DNA of 11,704 nt, from contig DATAWZ010000249.1 in assembly GCA_036266975.1 (NCBI GenBank), positions 1-11,704 on the forward strand, in the 5' to 3' direction. A program made the position numbers and the translations under genes. The stretch is from DATAWZ01 sp036266975. GTDB taxonomy: Bacteria; Actinomycetota; Thermoleophilia; Solirubrobacterales; Solirubrobacteraceae. Positions 6,450-11,704 of the stretch are shown here, one piece after another. The first letter of the stretch is position 1; each line of letters begins with the position of its first letter. Below the pieces are notes generated by a model. The model worked only from the letters and a program-made list of their open reading frames with translations. It ran no database searches and had not been told where the DNA came from.

Positions 6450-6463
6450 CGCGGGGGCCCGCG
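6450..6463. terminator. GC-rich palindrome upstream of the flippase promoter
   Basis: CGCGGG (6450-6455) and CCCGCG (6458-6463) are perfectly complementary with a 2-base centre. It ends about 28 bases before the flippase -10 box. It may end transcription from the left, but lacks a T-run. Confidence 0.3.
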
Positions 6464-6491
6464 CCCCGGGGGAGGCGCCGGGAGCCGCCAT

Positions 6492-6497
6492 TACACT
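6492..6497 (+). promoter_or_regulatory. -10 box TACACT of the flippase gene
   Basis: TACACT ends 9 bases before GTG 6507. This is slightly longer than for the other genes but still compatible with a leaderless or very short leader. Confidence 0.4.
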
Positions 6498-6506
6498 CGC
6501 CGCGGA

Positions 6507-8129
6507 GTGAGCGATTCCCCGCAGGGTGCCTCGCCGGCCCCGGGGCCGGCTACCGCGCCGCCCGAGCCCGCGCCCGAGCCCGCGCCGCGCTCGGACGCGC
6601 TGGTCCCTCCCGTCGATCCCGCCCCCGCCGCCGGCGGACGGTTCGAGGGCCGCTTCAGCCTGCGCCGCGGGGTGAGCCTGCGCCACTATGCCGCCCGAGG
6701 GACGATCATCAACGCGGTCTTCCTGCTCTCGCTGAGCCTGCTCGGCGTGGTGCGGAACTTCCTGATCGCGATCTTCCTGACCACCCGTGCCTACGGCATC
6801 TGGGGGATCCTCGTCGTCTCGCTGGGCACGCTGGTCTGGCTCAAGCAGGTCGGGATCAGCGACAAGTACGTTCAGCAGGACGACGCCGACCAGGAGGTTG
6901 CCTTCCAGCGGGCGTTCACGCTCGAGGCGATCTTCAGCGCCGCCTTCGTCGTGCTCATGCTCGCGGCGATCCCGGTGATCGCCATCGCCTACGGGCAGAC
7001 GGCGGTGATCGCGCCCGGGCTCGTGCTGATCCTCGTGGTGCCCGCCGTGCTGCTCCAGAGCCCGCTGTGGATCTTCTACCGGCGGATGGATTTCGTCCGC
7101 CAGCGCCGGCTGCAGGCCGCCGACCCGATCATGGGCTTCGTCGTCGCGATCGTCCTGGCCGCGATCGGCGCCGGCTATTGGAGCCTGGTCGCCGCGACGG
7201 TCGCCGGCGCGTGGACCGCAGGCCTGGTCACCCAGCACGCGTCGCCCTACCGGATTCGCTGGCGCTATGACCGCCGCACCGCTCGGCGCTACGTCTCGTT
7301 CTCCTGGCCGCTGTTCCTGGCCGGTCTGAGCGGCACGCTGATCGCCCAGGCGTCGATCCTCGTCAGCGAGCGCCACCTCGGCCTCGCCGCCGCCGGCGCG
7401 GTGACGCTCGCCTCGACCGTGACGAGCTTCGCCCAGCGCGCCGACGACATCGTCACCTCGACGCTGTACCCGGCGATCTGCGCGGTGCGCGACCGCACCG
7501 ACCTGCTGCGCGAGTCGTTCGTGAAGTCCAACCGCCTGGCGATCATGTGGGCGGTCCCCTTCGGGATCGCGCTGACGCTGTTCGCGCCCGACGTGGTCAC
7601 CTACGTGATCGGCGAGAAGTGGCGCTCGGCGACCGTGCTGCTGCAGGAGTTCGGCGCGGTGGAGGCGCTCGGGCACATCGGCTTCAACTGGGACTCCTAC
7701 TTCCGCGCGAAGGCCAACACCGGCCCGCTCGGGGTGACCGCCGCGGTCATGGCCGTCGTGTTCGGCGCGTGCGCGATCCCGCTGCTGCTCACACACGGCC
7801 TCGACGGATTCGGCGCCGGGATGCTCGTCGTGATCCTCGTCAGCCTGGCCATGCGCGGCTACTACCTGAATCGCCTGTTCGCCGGCTTCAACATCCTGCG
7901 TCACCTGGTGCGCGCGATCTGGCCGACCCTGATCGCCACCGTCCCGGTGCTGTTGCTGCGCATGGCCGAGCCGCGCCACCGCACGCTGCTCATCGCGCTC
8001 GGCGAGGTGGCGGTCTACGTCGGCCTGACGATCGTCGCCACCATCGTGCTCGAGGGGCCGCTGCTGGGCGAGGCCGGCGGTTATCTGCGGCGCCGCGCGC
8101 TCTCCGCGTCGGCCGCCGAGCCGGTGTGA
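6507..8129 (+). CDS. Wzx/PST-family polysaccharide flippase
   Basis: A 540-residue integral membrane protein of the oligosaccharide-flippase (MOP) superfamily, expected to move lipid-linked glycan units across the cytoplasmic membrane. An unusual Pro/Ala-rich cytoplasmic tail of about 45 residues comes first (PAPGPATAPPEPAPEPAP). About 12-14 hydrophobic helices follow, starting near residue 66 (TIINAVFLLSLSLLGVVRNF). The segment GISDKYVQQDDADQEVAFQRAF after helix 2 matches the typical loop of PST transporters. The length is normal for the family plus the tail. The start is GTG 6507, which has a -10-like TACACT 9 bases upstream. The last 49 bp overlap the 3' end of the opposite-strand acyltransferase. 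It is the only transporter in the window, so it is probably the exporter for the glycan made by the neighbouring enzymes. Confidence 0.92.
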   Translation: MSDSPQGASPAPGPATAPPEPAPEPAPRSDALVPPVDPAPAAGGRFEGRFSLRRGVSLRHYAARGTIINAVFLLSLSLLGVVRNFLIAIFLTTRAYGIWGILVVSLGTLVWLKQVGISDKYVQQDDADQEVAFQRAFTLEAIFSAAFVVLMLAAIPVIAIAYGQTAVIAPGLVLILVVPAVLLQSPLWIFYRRMDFVRQRRLQAADPIMGFVVAIVLAAIGAGYWSLVAATVAGAWTAGLVTQHASPYRIRWRYDRRTARRYVSFSWPLFLAGLSGTLIAQASILVSERHLGLAAAGAVTLASTVTSFAQRADDIVTSTLYPAICAVRDRTDLLRESFVKSNRLAIMWAVPFGIALTLFAPDVVTYVIGEKWRSATVLLQEFGAVEALGHIGFNWDSYFRAKANTGPLGVTAAVMAVVFGACAIPLLLTHGLDGFGAGMLVVILVSLAMRGYYLNRLFAGFNILRHLVRAIWPTLIATVPVLLLRMAEPRHRTLLIALGEVAVYVGLTIVATIVLEGPLLGEAGGYLRRRALSASAAEPV

Positions 8130-9223
8130 CCGGCGGCCGCCGGGGACCACCGGCGGCGCATGCGCAGGAACGGTGACTCGATCACCCGGTAGGAGATCAG
8201 CGCGCAGATCACCGAGAGCACCCCGCCGGTGAGGGCCAGCCAGCCGAGCGGACGCAGGCTGTGGTAGCCGCTGAGCCAGGTGAGGATCGGGTAGTGCCAC
8301 AGATACAGGCTGTAGCTGGCCAGCCCCAGCGTCACCAACGGGCGCCAGCCGAACAGGCGGTTCAGATAGCCCTCGCGCAGGGGAAACACGAGCGCGCCGA
8401 TCGTGAAGAAGGAGACCAGCGCGAGCACCTCGAAGTGCTCGAACTTCCAGCACACCCACAGCCAGGTGCCCAGTCCGGCGAGCAGCCACACGTCGGCCCG
8501 GCCGAACACGGGTCCCAGCCAGCCCGCCGGCCGCCTCTCGAGCACGATGCGCGTCGCGGCGACGAGCATGCCGCTGGTGAAGTAGAAGAAGTTGGCCGGC
8601 GTGGAGTACTCCCACAGCGTGTCCTTGTGCGCGGTGGACAGGTACTTCAGCTCGTAGACGGCCATGCTCGCGCCGGTGAGCGCGAGCAGCGCGAGGATCG
8701 CCAGGCTCAGCCGCCCCCGGCACAGGCGTGCGAGGCCCCAGGCGATCAGAGGCAGCAGCAGGTAGAAGTGGATCTCGTCGACGAGCGTCCACATCGGCCC
8801 GTCGACCTGGGCGATCGTCGAGTGCGAGAAGTTCTCCGAGAAGGTCAGAAAGCGCCACCACTGACCGGACGTCCCGCCGTGCTGCTGGAGGAGCAGCACG
8901 ATCACCGTCGCGCTGTAATACAGGGGAAAGACGCGCAGGACGCGGTTGCGCGCGTAGCGGCGCAGATCGACCGGCGAGCCGTCGTCGAAGTCGCGGCGCA
9001 GGAAGGGCAGTGAGAGCAGGTAGCCCGACAGCGAGAGCAGCACGAAGGCGCCGAAGCCGGCGCCGAGGATCAGCCGGTGGAAGGTCGTGCTGTAGGAGCG
9101 CGCGCTGTAGAGGACCGAGACCCCCCACAGGTGCCCGAGCAGCACGCCGCTGGAGCCGACCCCGCGCAGCCCCTCGATCCGCGCCGAGCGGATCTCGCGG
9201 GCCTGGACGATCTGGTCCTGCAT
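8081..9223 (-). CDS. Acyltransferase family 3 membrane protein (OafA/YrhL-like)
   Basis: A 380-residue polytopic membrane protein, likely to acylate (often acetylate) sugars of surface glycans. It has the family signature near the N-terminus (R15-IEGLRG and H31, the putative catalytic His). Next come FVLLSLSGYLL (60-70), the RNRVLRVFPLYY stretch (92-103) and WTLVDEIHFYLLLP (145-158), which matches the conserved W-x-L-x-x-E-x-x-F-Y-x-x-x-P. Late in the protein SYSLYLWHYPI marks the final helices. About ten hydrophobic helices are visible. The frame is open upstream to 9412, but ATG 9223 is chosen because CAGACT sits 7 bases before it and the signature begins right after. Its start is 34 bp from the divergent GTG at 9258. 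Its tail (AAAGHTGSAADAESARRRR) overlaps the flippase 3' end by 49 bp. Confidence 0.92.
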   Translation of the reverse strand: MQDQIVQAREIRSARIEGLRGVGSSGVLLGHLWGVSVLYSARSYSTTFHRLILGAGFGAFVLLSLSGYLLSLPFLRRDFDDGSPVDLRRYARNRVLRVFPLYYSATVIVLLLQQHGGTSGQWWRFLTFSENFSHSTIAQVDGPMWTLVDEIHFYLLLPLIAWGLARLCRGRLSLAILALLALTGASMAVYELKYLSTAHKDTLWEYSTPANFFYFTSGMLVAATRIVLERRPAGWLGPVFGRADVWLLAGLGTWLWVCWKFEHFEVLALVSFFTIGALVFPLREGYLNRLFGWRPLVTLGLASYSLYLWHYPILTWLSGYHSLRPLGWLALTGGVLSVICALISYRVIESPFLRMRRRWSPAAAGHTGSAADAESARRRR

Positions 9224-9230
9224 GGCGGGC

Positions 9231-9236
9231 AGTCTG
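9231..9236 (-). promoter_or_regulatory. -10 box CAGACT of the acyltransferase gene
   Basis: On the minus strand CAGACT ends 7 bases before ATG 9223. It lies only 10 bases from the oppositely directed CATACT box. Confidence 0.42.
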
Positions 9237-9245
9237 GCAGCGCGC

Positions 9246-9251
9246 CATACT
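9246..9251 (+). promoter_or_regulatory. -10 box CATACT of the 151-residue orphan gene
   Basis: CATACT ends 6 bases before GTG 9258. It supports that start over the in-frame ATG at 9222, which overlaps the divergent gene's start codon. Confidence 0.45.
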
Positions 9252-9257
9252 CGCTCG

Positions 9258-9713
9258 GTGAGCATCGACGACGAGGGGGGCGCGGCCCCTCGTTCACCGG
9301 TCTCCATCGGACCGCTCGGGCGGGCGCTGCGCGCCGCGGCCTCGCGCGCGGCCCAGCGGCTTCGCGCGCCCGGCGCGGTGGCCGGGCACGCCTTGCCCGC
9401 CCACTTCGACACGAGCTACCAGCCGCGCGCCGCGCGACGGCCGAACCTCGTCCAGGTCTCGGTCGCGGTGATCTCCCGGGGCGGGGAGAACGGGCACGTC
9501 GAGCTGCTCGTCGGGCCCGGCGCGACGCCGTCGGTGCTCGTCGGGGTGGTCGCGCTGCGCCACGAGGAGGGCGCGGGCCGGGTGGGGGCGGGGGGTCAGC
9601 TCAGTGCGATCGTGCCCGCCGGCCAGGGCTATCGGATCGCCACGCGGACGATCGAGGGCTACGCCACGCCGGAGTTCGTGATGGTCAGCTGGGTCACCGA
9701 GACCCCGCTCTGA
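9258..9713 (+). CDS. Orphan 151-residue protein with C-terminal phage-tail-like beta domain
   Basis: I do not recognise a named family. Residues 1-45 are polar then amphipathic (GRALRAAASRAAQRLRAP), without a signal peptide or membrane segment. From about residue 50 the protein is beta-rich: DTSYQPRAARRPNLVQVSVA, VELLVGPG, then VPAGQGYRI (119-127) and the terminal VSWVTETPL. This order (an opening DTxY, a 'RP-x-x-V-x-V-S' strand, a hydrophobic-'VPAG-x-x-Y' turn and a final W-x-E-x-x-L) resembles small beta-sandwich modules at the ends of phage tail and fibre proteins. That likeness is from memory of the pattern, not a search. GTG 9258 is 6 bases after CATACT. It is followed by two hairpins and then the methyltransferase. 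A surface glycan-binding role is conceivable but unproven. Confidence 0.7.
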   Translation: MSIDDEGGAAPRSPVSIGPLGRALRAAASRAAQRLRAPGAVAGHALPAHFDTSYQPRAARRPNLVQVSVAVISRGGENGHVELLVGPGATPSVLVGVVALRHEEGAGRVGAGGQLSAIVPAGQGYRIATRTIEGYATPEFVMVSWVTETPL

Positions 9714-9724
9714 GAGGGTGGCGC

Positions 9725-9760
9725 ACCCCATTCGGGGCACAGGCAGCCGACGAAGTCGGC
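9725..9760. terminator. Two hairpins after the orphan gene
   Basis: ACCCCATTCGGGGCA (9725-9739) folds as CCCC-ATTC-GGGG and is the exact inverted copy of 2001-2015. Six bases on, GCCGAC (9746-9751) pairs perfectly with GTCGGC (9755-9760) around GAA. The position 12-47 bases after the stop at 9713 fits a terminator, although a T-run is missing. Confidence 0.45.
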
Positions 9761-9781
9761 GAGCCGGGCCCCTCGCCTCTC

Positions 9782-9787
9782 TAGACT
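9782..9787 (+). promoter_or_regulatory. -10 box TAGACT of the coiled-coil methyltransferase gene
   Basis: TAGACT ends 8 bases before GTG 9796, with the same hexamer and spacing as the GT4 operon promoter. It decides the start against an in-frame ATG at 9718, which would run through the hairpins and the promoter. Confidence 0.5.
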
Positions 9788-9795
9788 GGCCCGCC

Positions 9796-10695
9796 GTGCC
9801 GCCCCTGCCCCCGAGAGTGCTCATGGATCGCGTGGGCTGGACGGTGGGCTCGCGTCACCCCGGCGAGGTCTACGAGGAGCGCGGCGGCCAGCAGTGGGCG
9901 TTCATCCGTTCCAAGCTCTCGCCCGACTGGAACGAGCAGCCGCGGCGCGTGCTCGACTTCGGCTGCGGCCCGGGGCGGGTGCTGCACCACGCGATCGGCA
10001 CCCCGAACCTCGAGCTGCACGCGTGCGACATCGACCAGCGCGCGATCGACTGGATGCACGAGCACCTCGGGGCCGCCGTGCAGGTCTTCCGCAACGAGCA
10101 GATGCCGCCGCTGCCGTGTCCGGACGCCCACTTCGACCTGATCTACGCGTTCTCGGTCTTCACCCACCTGGTCGAGTCCTGGAGCGCGTGGCTGCTCGAG
10201 CTGCACCGCCTGCTCAAGGACGACGGGCTGCTGATCGCGACGGTCGCCGGCCCCGGCCACAGCTCGCTCGCCGGCGAGCCGATCAACGAGCAGGTGATCG
10301 GCATGAACGTCTTCACCCCGTCGCACCACTGGGACGGGGGCGGCCCGCTGATCATGCACTCGCAGTGGTGGCTGCGCGCCCACTGGGGGCGGGCCTTCGA
10401 GATCGTCGAGCTCACGCCGGGCGACGTGACCGCGCCCCCGCCGCTGTTCAGCCAGAGCGTGCTGGTGCTGCGCAAGCGGCCGGGCGAGCTCACCATCGAG
10501 GAGCTCGAGCGCCCCGAGGAGGGCGAGCCGCGCGAGTTCGCCGCGCTGCGCCAGAACATCGGGTCGCTGAGCCGCGAGATCGAGCGCCACAGCATCTACC
10601 TGCGCAGCCGCAGCTGGCGCATGACCGCCCCGATCCGGCGGGCGGCGATCGCCTGGCGGCGCTGGCGGGCCCGCTCACGCGGCTCGGCCCGCTAA
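9796..10695 (+). CDS. Class I SAM-dependent methyltransferase with C-terminal coiled coil and SWRxTAPxR tail
   Basis: A 299-residue protein. The methyltransferase domain spans about residues 30-225. Motif I is RVLDFGCGPGRVL (51-63), followed by the acidic strand-2 end ACDID (76-80), FDLIYAFSVFTHL (113-125) and the LHRLLKDDGLLIATV strand (136-150). After residue 228 it becomes highly charged and helical (ELTIEELERPEEGE, then LRQNIGSLSREIERH), ending with SRSWRMTAPIRRAA (271-284). An SWRxTxPxR tail of this kind is common at the ends of glycosyltransferases and methyltransferases in surface-polysaccharide clusters, and may serve as an assembly or membrane-docking segment; that role is inferred. 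The start is GTG 9796, with ATG 9823 as an alternative. Its TAA overlaps the opposite-strand stop of the next gene. The substrate is probably a sugar or lipid-linked glycan. Confidence 0.88.
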   Translation: MPPLPPRVLMDRVGWTVGSRHPGEVYEERGGQQWAFIRSKLSPDWNEQPRRVLDFGCGPGRVLHHAIGTPNLELHACDIDQRAIDWMHEHLGAAVQVFRNEQMPPLPCPDAHFDLIYAFSVFTHLVESWSAWLLELHRLLKDDGLLIATVAGPGHSSLAGEPINEQVIGMNVFTPSHHWDGGGPLIMHSQWWLRAHWGRAFEIVELTPGDVTAPPPLFSQSVLVLRKRPGELTIEELERPEEGEPREFAALRQNIGSLSREIERHSIYLRSRSWRMTAPIRRAAIAWRRWRARSRGSAR

Positions 10696-11630
10696 CGCGG
10701 TCCGTTCTCGGTCATTCGCTCCAGGGCCGCTCGCGAGCGCAGCCCGGTGGCGTGCATGCGCGCATAGCCGCGCAAGCGCGCTCGCGCCCGCGGACCGCGC
10801 GCCAGCACGAGCCGCCCGGCGACCCCGGCGAGGTTGGCCAGCGCCACCGCGCGCGCCTCGAGCGGCCCGCGCCGGCGGGCGAGCCACACGTAGGCGCTCG
10901 CCTGCGCACGCTGCTCGCGCGCGTCGCCGAACGCCTGGCGCGTGGAGGCCGCGCCCTGGTGGACGACCTGCGCCGCCGGCTCGTAGCGCGTGCTCCACCC
11001 CGCCTGCGCGGCGCGCCAGCACAGGTCGAGGTCCTCCGCGTACATCCACTGGCGCTCATCGAACCCGCCGATCTGCTCCCAGCACGCCCGGCGCACGCAC
11101 AGCAGCGCCCCGTGGGCCCAGTCGACCCGCCGCGCGAGCTCGGGGTCCCAACGGCCGTCCAGGGCGAGCCGTCGCCCGAGCTCGGGCCAGGGGCCGGTCA
11201 GGCCGCTGGTGAACGCGAGCGTGCGCCCGAGCGTGGGGAAGGGGTGCACCGAGGGCTCGGTCGCGCCCGCCGGAGTGAGCAGCCGGGGCGCGACGATCCC
11301 CACGCCGGGTCGCGGCTCGGCGGCGAGCGCGGCGATCGCCCCGGGGTGCGGCGTGACATCGGCGTTGGCGACCACGATCCATTCGCCGCCGACCGCGGCC
11401 CGGGCGCCGAGGTTGGCCGCCGCGCCGAAGCCGAGGTTGCGGCCGGGCTGCTCGAGCGTCACCCAGGGGAAGCGCTCGGCGACCATCTCGGCCGAGCCGT
11501 CGCTCGAGTCGTTGTCGACCACCCGCACCTCGGCGCGCCCGGCGTCGAGGTCCGGATGCAGCGCCCGCAGGCACTCGGCGAGCAGGGCGCGCGTGTTCCA
11601 CGAGACGACCACGACGGAGAGGGCGGGCAT
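10692..11630 (-). CDS. Family 2 glycosyltransferase, rhamnosyltransferase (WbbL)-like
   Basis: A 312-residue GT-A enzyme. The opening LSVVVVSWNTRALLAECL (4-21) and VVDNDSSDGS (37-46) form the nucleotide-sugar site. N65-LGFGAAANLG and VVANADVTPHPG (86-97, the NAD taking the DxD place) follow. GGFDERQWMYAEDLDLCWR (188-206) holds the catalytic ED pair (199-200), and H224 closes the domain. This motif set is typical of WbbL-like rhamnosyltransferases, but donor specificity cannot be read. The C-terminal 80 residues are Arg/Ala-rich helix with no clear membrane span. ATG 11630 is chosen over the in-frame ATG at 11690 because the latter would overlap the yebC start and add 20 unrelated residues. 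The stop (10694-10692) overlaps that of the methyltransferase. Confidence 0.92.
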   Translation of the reverse strand: MPALSVVVVSWNTRALLAECLRALHPDLDAGRAEVRVVDNDSSDGSAEMVAERFPWVTLEQPGRNLGFGAAANLGARAAVGGEWIVVANADVTPHPGAIAALAAEPRPGVGIVAPRLLTPAGATEPSVHPFPTLGRTLAFTSGLTGPWPELGRRLALDGRWDPELARRVDWAHGALLCVRRACWEQIGGFDERQWMYAEDLDLCWRAAQAGWSTRYEPAAQVVHQGAASTRQAFGDAREQRAQASAYVWLARRRGPLEARAVALANLAGVAGRLVLARGPRARARLRGYARMHATGLRSRAALERMTENGPR

Positions 11631-11638
11631 GCGCTCAA

Positions 11639-11644
11639 TAGAAT
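11639..11644 (+). promoter_or_regulatory. -10 box TAGAAT of the yebC-type gene
   Basis: TAGAAT ends 8 bases before ATG 11653. The divergent GT2 gene starts only 22 bp away. Its own minus-strand -10 is less clear (CATTCT or TCTATT, 9 or 6 bases before ATG 11630), and both candidates overlap this box. Confidence 0.5.
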
Positions 11645-11652
11645 GCCGAGCT

Positions 11653-11704
11653 ATGTCAGGGCATTCCAAGTGGGCGAGCATCAAGCACAAGAAGGCGGTC
11701 GTCG
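11653..11704 (+). CDS. yebC: YebC/TACO1-family protein, N-terminus only
   Basis: Only 17 codons lie inside the window: MSGHSKWASIKHKKAVV. This matches the near-invariant start of the YebC/PmpR/TACO1 family (M-[AS]-GHSKW-[AS]-x-IKH-[KR]-K). These cytoplasmic proteins of about 250 residues were long annotated as transcriptional regulators, and members have been linked to translation of difficult (proline-rich) stretches. The gene is unrelated to the glycan cluster and marks the return to core chromosome. The start is ATG 11653, 8 bases after TAGAAT; no Shine-Dalgarno is visible. Confidence 0.9.
   Translation, partial: MSGHSKWASIKHKKAVV

Larger units (their letters stand above)
6164..6506. other. 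Gap before the flippase: inverted repeats, DDxxx repeat, GC-rich hairpin
   Basis: If the small ORF is not real, this 343-bp stretch is non-coding. It contains two overlapping inverted repeats at 6192-6224, the 15-bp-period tandem repeat at 6259-6384, a perfect GC-rich palindrome at 6450-6463, and the flippase -10 box at 6492-6497. Confidence 0.6.

Noticed and set aside
6147..9248. A 1033-codon open frame on the minus strand
   Set aside because: It runs antisense to the flippase and out of frame with the acyltransferase. Its composition (Arg/Asp/Gln-rich, low complexity) is that of a GC-rich shadow frame.
9224..9412. A longer N-terminus for the acyltransferase (to 9412)
   Set aside because: It would overlap the divergent orphan gene antisense, and the family signature starts right after ATG 9223.
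9718..9795. The ATG at 9718 as start of the coiled-coil methyltransferase
   Set aside because: It would translate through two hairpins and the TAGACT box. The added residues are Arg/Gly-rich without motif.
1..11704. tRNA, rRNA or riboswitch elements
   Set aside because: No cloverleaf, conserved rRNA block or known riboswitch core was recognised on either strand by reading. A covariance-model search was not possible here.

Overview
The DNA is very GC-rich, with G or C at most third codon positions. Genes start with ATG or GTG, Shine-Dalgarno sequences are rare, and a TAnnnT hexamer often sits 6-9 bases before the start codon. This suggests a high-GC actinobacterium, most likely of the Thermoleophilia/Solirubrobacterales type. 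The placement is inferred from style and gene content, as there is no rRNA or marker gene to prove it. The right edge is the first 17 codons of a yebC-type gene, a chromosomal housekeeping gene, so this looks like chromosome rather than plasmid or phage.

The window is a cell-surface glycan locus whose genes alternate strands. Left to right: (1) a multispanning GT-C-like protein (-), cut by the window edge; (2) a GT2 glycosyltransferase (+, 939-1883); (3) a convergent intergenic region with hairpins (1884-2159); (4) a two-gene minus-strand operon of a GT4 glycosyltransferase (4263-3055) and a zinc-ribbon methyltransferase (3071-2160); (5) a 166-bp imperfect palindrome (4275-4440), probably a MITE-like insertion, at the operon promoter; (6) a frameshifted gene for a secreted delta-60-repeat protein (- strand, 5408-4437); (7) a CmoB-like methyltransferase (+, 5438-6163) followed by a DDxxx-repeat small ORF and hairpins; (8) a Wzx/PST-type flippase (+, 6507-8129) whose 3' end overlaps that of an acyltransferase-3 membrane protein (-, 9223-8081); (9) a 151-residue orphan protein with a phage-tail-like beta domain (+, 9258-9713); (10) a methyltransferase with a coiled-coil tail (+, 9796-10695), whose stop codon overlaps that of a convergent GT2 glycosyltransferase (-, 11630-10692); (11) the yebC start (+, 11653).

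Taken together, the cytoplasmic glycosyltransferases (GT2, GT4, GT2) would build a lipid-linked oligosaccharide and the methyltransferases could cap or decorate sugars. The flippase would move the product across the membrane. The acyltransferase and the GT-C-like protein could then modify it on the outer face. This pathway is inferred; no substrate can be read from the sequence. No sugar-nucleotide synthesis genes, priming transferase or recognisable polymerase/ligase lie in the window.

The most unusual items are the palindromic element whose flanking 7-bp direct repeat contains the -10 box of the GT4 operon, the recurring leaderless promoter architecture with four very short divergent gene pairs, the frameshifted delta-60 gene, the DDxxx tandem repeat, and the orphan beta-domain protein. 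I found no clear evidence for a wholly new defence or mobile system.
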